DNA from: Bosea sp. RAC05
GTDB taxonomy: Bacteria; Pseudomonadota; Alphaproteobacteria; Rhizobiales; Beijerinckiaceae
Assembly (NCBI RefSeq): GCF_001713455.1
Contig: NZ_CP016464.1
Coordinates: 2,404,001-2,468,000, forward strand
DNA: 64,000 nucleotides
Reading direction: 5' to 3'
The translations under genes were made by a program, and so were the position numbers. The notes beneath the pieces are model-generated. The model made no database searches. It saw only the letters and a program-made list of their open reading frames with translations, and was not told the origin of the DNA. Positions 60,981 through 64,000 of the stretch are shown piece by piece; position 1 is the first letter of the stretch; the number at the start of each line of letters is the position of its first letter.

Positions 60981-61721
60981 ATGAACGAAGCGGCGATCCA
61001 CACGATCCTCTCGCGCCTGCTGCTGGGGGGCTCGCTGCCGGGCGGCACCAAGCTCGGCGAGCATCGTCTCGCCGAACTCTTCGGGGTCAGCCGCGAGCGC
61101 GTCCGCAAGGTGCTGCACCGGCTCGGCCATGAGCGGCTGCTGGAGATCGTCAAGAACCGCGGCGCCTTCACCATCGAGCCGGATTTGCGAGAGGGCAGGG
61201 TCGTCTACGAGGCCCGCCGCATCCTCGAGAGCGGCATGGTCGCCCATCTCGCCGACCATCTGACCGAGGCCCAGATCGCGCGGCTGCGCGAGCATGTCGA
61301 CGCGGAGGCGGATGCCCTGCGCCGCGGCGATCAGGCGACATGGCAAAAACTCTCGGCCGAGTTCCATTTCCTGCTGGCGGAGATGATCGGCAACCCGATC
61401 GTCCAGCGTCAGGCTCATGAGCTGATCGGCCGGACGATCATGCTGGTGAAACGCTACGAGACGACGCTGGGCTCGGCCTGCGGCTGCGAGGAGCACCGGC
61501 TGATCTTCAAGGCGCTGGCGGGCCGCGAGCGCGGCAGGGCGGTCAAGGCGATGAGCAGCCATCTCTCGCTGGTCGAGACGCGGCTGCGGCCGATCATCTG
61601 CGACGATGCCGGCCCCTCGCTGGAGGCGCTTCTGGAAGAGGCCATCGCCACCTTCCGCTCCGAGCAGGGGACGGCCGCAAGCCCGCGCCATGAGGCGCTT
61701 GCGGCGCCTGCCCCGCGCTGA
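60981..61721 (+). CDS. GntR-family regulator, FadR/FCD subfamily
   Basis: 246 aa from the ATG at 60981 (AGGTGGG upstream; a GTG at 60960 is in frame but lacks a site). DNA-binding domain KLGEHRLAELFGVSRERVRK and LLEIVKNRGAFTIEP, FCD domain LSAEFHFLLAEMIGNPIVQR and CGCEEHRLIFKALAGRERGR. Divergent from the second ABC/PuuE operon and probably its specific regulator. Confidence 0.93.
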   Translation: MNEAAIHTILSRLLLGGSLPGGTKLGEHRLAELFGVSRERVRKVLHRLGHERLLEIVKNRGAFTIEPDLREGRVVYEARRILESGMVAHLADHLTEAQIARLREHVDAEADALRRGDQATWQKLSAEFHFLLAEMIGNPIVQRQAHELIGRTIMLVKRYETTLGSACGCEEHRLIFKALAGRERGRAVKAMSSHLSLVETRLRPIICDDAGPSLEALLEEAIATFRSEQGTAASPRHEALAAPAPR

Positions 61722-61839
61722 GCGCGCGGTCACGATGCGCTCCGTGCGGCGCGGGCGCGATTGCGCGGCTGGGCGGCGCGACTATCTCCCAGTCGATCCG
61801 GCGCCCATCAGCGCTGCCGTCCCCCTCCCGGAGCCCGCC

Positions 61840-62547
61840 ATGGCAGACCTCTCCGCCTTCAAGATCACGCAGCGCTGGCCCGCCCGGCACCCCGACCGCA
61901 TCCAGCTCTATTCGCTGCCGACCCCCAATGGCGTGAAGGTCTCGATCGCGCTGGAGGAACTTGGCCTTCCCTACGAGCCGCACACCATCAACATCGGCCA
62001 GAACGAGACCTGGGGGCCGGAGTTCCTGTCGCTGAACCCCAACGGCAAGATCCCGGCGATCATCGACCCCGACGGTCCGGGCGGAAAGCCCTTCGCCCTG
62101 TGGGAATCGGGCGCGATCCTGATCTATCTGGCCGAGAAGACCGGCAAGCTGCTCCCCACCGATCCCGCCGCCCGCTATGAGACGATCCAGTGGGTGATGT
62201 TCCAGATGGCGGCCGTCGGCCCGATGTTCGGCCAGCTCGGCTTCTTCCACAAATTCGCCGGCAAGGACTACGAGGACAAGCGCCCGCGCGACCGCTACGC
62301 CAATGAGAGCAAGCGGCTGCTCGGCGTGCTTGAGGACCGGCTGACGGGCCGCGACTGGATCATGGGCTCCGACTATACGATTGCCGACATCGCTTTGCTC
62401 GGCTGGGTGCGCAACCTCGTCGGCTTCTATGGCGCGGGCGAGCTGGTGGACTATGCCAGCCTGAAGGCCGTGCCGGCGTGGCTCGAGCGCGGCCTGGCGC
62501 GGCCGGCCGTCCAGCGCGGGCTGGAAATCCCCAAGCGGCCGGCGTGA
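61840..62547 (+). CDS. Glutathione S-transferase, YfcG/YghU (nu-class) type
   Basis: 235 aa from the ATG at 61840 (GGAG eight bases upstream). N-terminal LYSLPTPNGVKVSIALEELG contains the Thr/Asn TPNG active site of the disulfide-reductase YfcG/YghU group, then ESGAILIYLAEKTGKLLP and a C-terminal all-alpha domain (VMFQMAAVGPMFGQLGFFHK). Probably a glutathione-dependent disulfide-bond oxidoreductase. No link to the upstream island is evident. Confidence 0.93.
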   Translation: MADLSAFKITQRWPARHPDRIQLYSLPTPNGVKVSIALEELGLPYEPHTINIGQNETWGPEFLSLNPNGKIPAIIDPDGPGGKPFALWESGAILIYLAEKTGKLLPTDPAARYETIQWVMFQMAAVGPMFGQLGFFHKFAGKDYEDKRPRDRYANESKRLLGVLEDRLTGRDWIMGSDYTIADIALLGWVRNLVGFYGAGELVDYASLKAVPAWLERGLARPAVQRGLEIPKRPA

Positions 62548-62558
62548 GGGCAAGCGAC

Positions 62559-62915
62559 ATGGCGATCACCATCTACGGCATCAAGAACTGCGACACGATG
62601 AAGAAGGCGCGCGCCTGGCTCGACGGGCAGGGCGTCGCGCATGCCTTCCATGACTACAAGGCGAGCGGGATCGACCGTGCTGCGCTCGCGCGCTGGGTCG
62701 GCGAGCATGGCTGGGAGACGGTGCTGAACCGGGCCGGCACGACCTTCCGCGCCCTGCCGGAGGCCGACAGGCAGGGCCTCGACGCCGACAGGGCGATCGG
62801 GCTGATGCTGGCCCAGCCCTCGATGATCAAGCGCCCGGTGCTTGACCTCGGCGAACGGACGATCGTCGGCTTCAAGCCGGAGATCTATGCGGCGGCGCTG
62901 AAACCGGCGGCGTGA
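62559..62915 (+). CDS. ArsC/Spx-family reductase (YffB-like)
   Basis: 118 aa from the ATG at 62559, 11 bp after the GST gene. Thioredoxin-like fold with GIKNCDTMKKARAWLDGQ (single Cys, CDTMK), DYKASGIDRAALARWV, and the SMIKRPVLDLGERTIVGFKP segment typical of ArsC-family YffB proteins. Redox role inferred; arsenate activity not implied. Confidence 0.92.
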   Translation: MAITIYGIKNCDTMKKARAWLDGQGVAHAFHDYKASGIDRAALARWVGEHGWETVLNRAGTTFRALPEADRQGLDADRAIGLMLAQPSMIKRPVLDLGERTIVGFKPEIYAAALKPAA

Positions 62916-62985
62916 AGCCGTCGGATCGGCCTCAACGTTGGACATTTGAAGCGTTGGAGCAACGCGGGCTTGAGAATCCGCAGTT

Positions 62986-63756
62986 ATGGTCCGACGCATG
63001 ATCGCTCCGTCTGCCGCAACGCGCCCCGCCTTCCCGAACGTCTCCTTCGGCCCGTTTCGCCTGCTGGAGGCCGTGCCCTGGCTGCTGGTCGCGGCGACGA
63101 TGCGGGTCATCGCCTTCGCCGGCGGGCTGATCGCGCTGCCCGCCATCATGCTGGCCAACATCGCGCTCCTGCTCGCCTTCGTGATCGTGACCTGGCGGAT
63201 GGTGCTGGCCACCGACGGACGCAGCGGGCTCGGGCTGCTCGGCCTGAGCCAGCAGATCGGGATGGCACGCGCCGTGCTGCCGCCGATCTTCGGTTTGCTC
63301 GTGGCGGCGACGGCGGTGGCGGCTGTGACCGGGCTGACCGGCCGGCCGGGCGAGTTCATGCTCGGCTTCGATGGCATCGCCTTCGATCAGGCCAGCCATG
63401 CCGGCCGCCTCTGGAGCGCCCTCGTCGCCGCGCTCGTGCTGCTGATGGTGCTGCAGGTCGACGAGGCGTCGAAACCCAGCCTGCTCAGGGCGATCAGGCG
63501 GTTTGGGGACCATGCGCGCTGGCTCATCCTCGGCGTTCTGCTCGTCGCGGCGGTGGCGGTCCTGCTGCATCCCATTCAGGGCTATGTCCGCGGATGGGTG
63601 ACCCAGATGTGGCAGGATTCCCCGCTGCCCGTGGCGCTCAAGAGCCTGCTGTCGATGATCTTCATCTTCTCCTTCGCGACGGTGCGTCTCTGGCTGACGG
63701 TCGGCATCCTCGTCTTCGCGTTGCGCCAGTCCTACCGCGCGCAGCCGGGGGCCTGA
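62986..63756 (+). CDS. Conserved-looking membrane protein, unknown function
   Basis: 256 aa from the ATG at 62986 (an ATG at 62998 also possible). About six helices, e.g. WLLVAATMRVIAFAGGLIAL, MLANIALLLAFVIVTWRMVL, AVLPPIFGLLVAATAVAAVT, LWSALVAALVLLMVLQVDEA, WLILGVLLVAAVAVLLHPI and the last near the C-terminus. No family recognised. Precedes tgt on the same strand by 57 bp. Confidence 0.75.
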   Translation: MVRRMIAPSAATRPAFPNVSFGPFRLLEAVPWLLVAATMRVIAFAGGLIALPAIMLANIALLLAFVIVTWRMVLATDGRSGLGLLGLSQQIGMARAVLPPIFGLLVAATAVAAVTGLTGRPGEFMLGFDGIAFDQASHAGRLWSALVAALVLLMVLQVDEASKPSLLRAIRRFGDHARWLILGVLLVAAVAVLLHPIQGYVRGWVTQMWQDSPLPVALKSLLSMIFIFSFATVRLWLTVGILVFALRQSYRAQPGA

Positions 63757-63813
63757 CATTGCGGCGGCTGCAGCCTCTTCCCTAATCACGCCCGCTGCTC
63801 TACCTCGCGGGCC

Positions 63814-64000
63814 ATGACCGCATTGCCCCCGTCCGTGCCGGCCGCCCCCGCTCCCGCGACCGACTTCAGCTTCCATCTCCATGCCCGCGACGGCGCCGCC
63901 CGGACGGGTGAGATCCGCATGCCGCGCGGCGTCATCCGCACGCCGGCCTTCATGCCGGTGGGCACGGCCGCGACGGTCAAGGGGATGTATCCCGACCAGG
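63814..64000 (+). CDS. tgt: tRNA-guanine transglycosylase, N-terminal 62 codons (cut by window edge)
   Basis: Frame starts at the ATG at 63814 and runs off the window. After a short Pro/Ala-rich leader come [20 protein letters not shown] and [20 protein letters not shown], the highly conserved start of bacterial Tgt, which inserts preQ1 at the wobble base of certain tRNAs. The catalytic Asp lies beyond the edge. Confidence 0.93.
   Translation, partial: MTALPPSVPAAPAPATDFSFHLHARDGAARTGEIRMPRGVIRTPAFMPVGTAATVKGMYPDQ

Noticed and set aside
1..64000. tRNA or rRNA genes, integrase, phage genes
   Set aside because: No cloverleaf with a recognisable T-loop, no rRNA segment and no recombinase or phage protein was seen on reading the window; a tRNA/rRNA search tool was not available.

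Overview
The window is GC-rich, densely packed bacterial chromosome. Its gene families suggest a Hyphomicrobiales alphaproteobacterium, possibly Bosea or a relative; this is an inference from family content, not a tested assignment. The supporting signs are FCD-type GntR regulators, tripartite tricarboxylate (TTT), TRAP and ABC solute uptake systems, an Irr-type iron box, and an ROS/REP-like palindrome family. No tRNA, rRNA, CRISPR array, insertion sequence or prophage was recognised. Both window edges cut a gene: a siderophore-interacting protein on the left and tgt on the right.

Layout. 0-5.4 kb: an iron-uptake cell-surface-signalling operon on the minus strand (ECF sigma, FecR, TonB receptor with STN domain, binding protein, SIP). 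The receptor carries a frameshift, and a good Irr-box candidate lies upstream of the sigma gene. 5.4-8.2 kb: small membrane/stress genes (TerB-like, DUF4112) divergent from a TerC-family gene. 8.2-13.4 kb: a sugar-acid type catabolic operon (IlvD/Edd dehydratase, TTT binding protein, lambda-crystallin-like dehydrogenase, Asp/Glu racemase-like) with a divergent GntR regulator. 13.5-20.6 kb: a P1B-like metal ATPase with an unusual membrane motif, an EEP-family hydrolase, cardiolipin synthase, phosphoketolase and a FlbD-like small protein. 20.6-25.5 kb: GntR regulator, TRAP transporter and mannonate dehydratase (hexuronate use). 25.5-33.0 kb: GntR regulator, COG4091 oxidoreductase, PdxA2-like dehydrogenase, TTT transporter and a DapA-family enzyme.

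33.0-61.7 kb is the most interesting part: a long nitrogen-compound catabolic island. It has a Dpp-type ABC transporter, a DUF1028 protein, a triple-RidA fusion, an agmatinase-family ureohydrolase and an M20 carbamoylase/allantoate-amidohydrolase-family amidase. A LysR regulator, two amidohydrolases, four NodB/CE4-fold hydrolases (three PuuE-allantoinase-like), a second Asp/Glu racemase-like protein, an NHL-repeat protein and two spermidine/putrescine-class ABC transporters complete it. Three sequences matching the full sigma-54 -24/-12 consensus sit directly upstream of lysR and of both polyamine-class transporters. Four copies of a TAT-N11-AT(A/G) LysR-like site lie before the lysR, agmatinase, RidA and deacetylase/amidohydrolase transcription units. 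My reading is that the island imports and dismantles a cyclic amide, ureide or guanidino compound under combined nitrogen (sigma-54) and inducer (LysR, GntR) control. The substrate cannot be named from sequence.

61.8-64 kb returns to housekeeping genes: GST, ArsC/YffB-like reductase, a membrane protein and tgt. Five REP-like palindromes of three types are concentrated between 50.4 and 56.0 kb.
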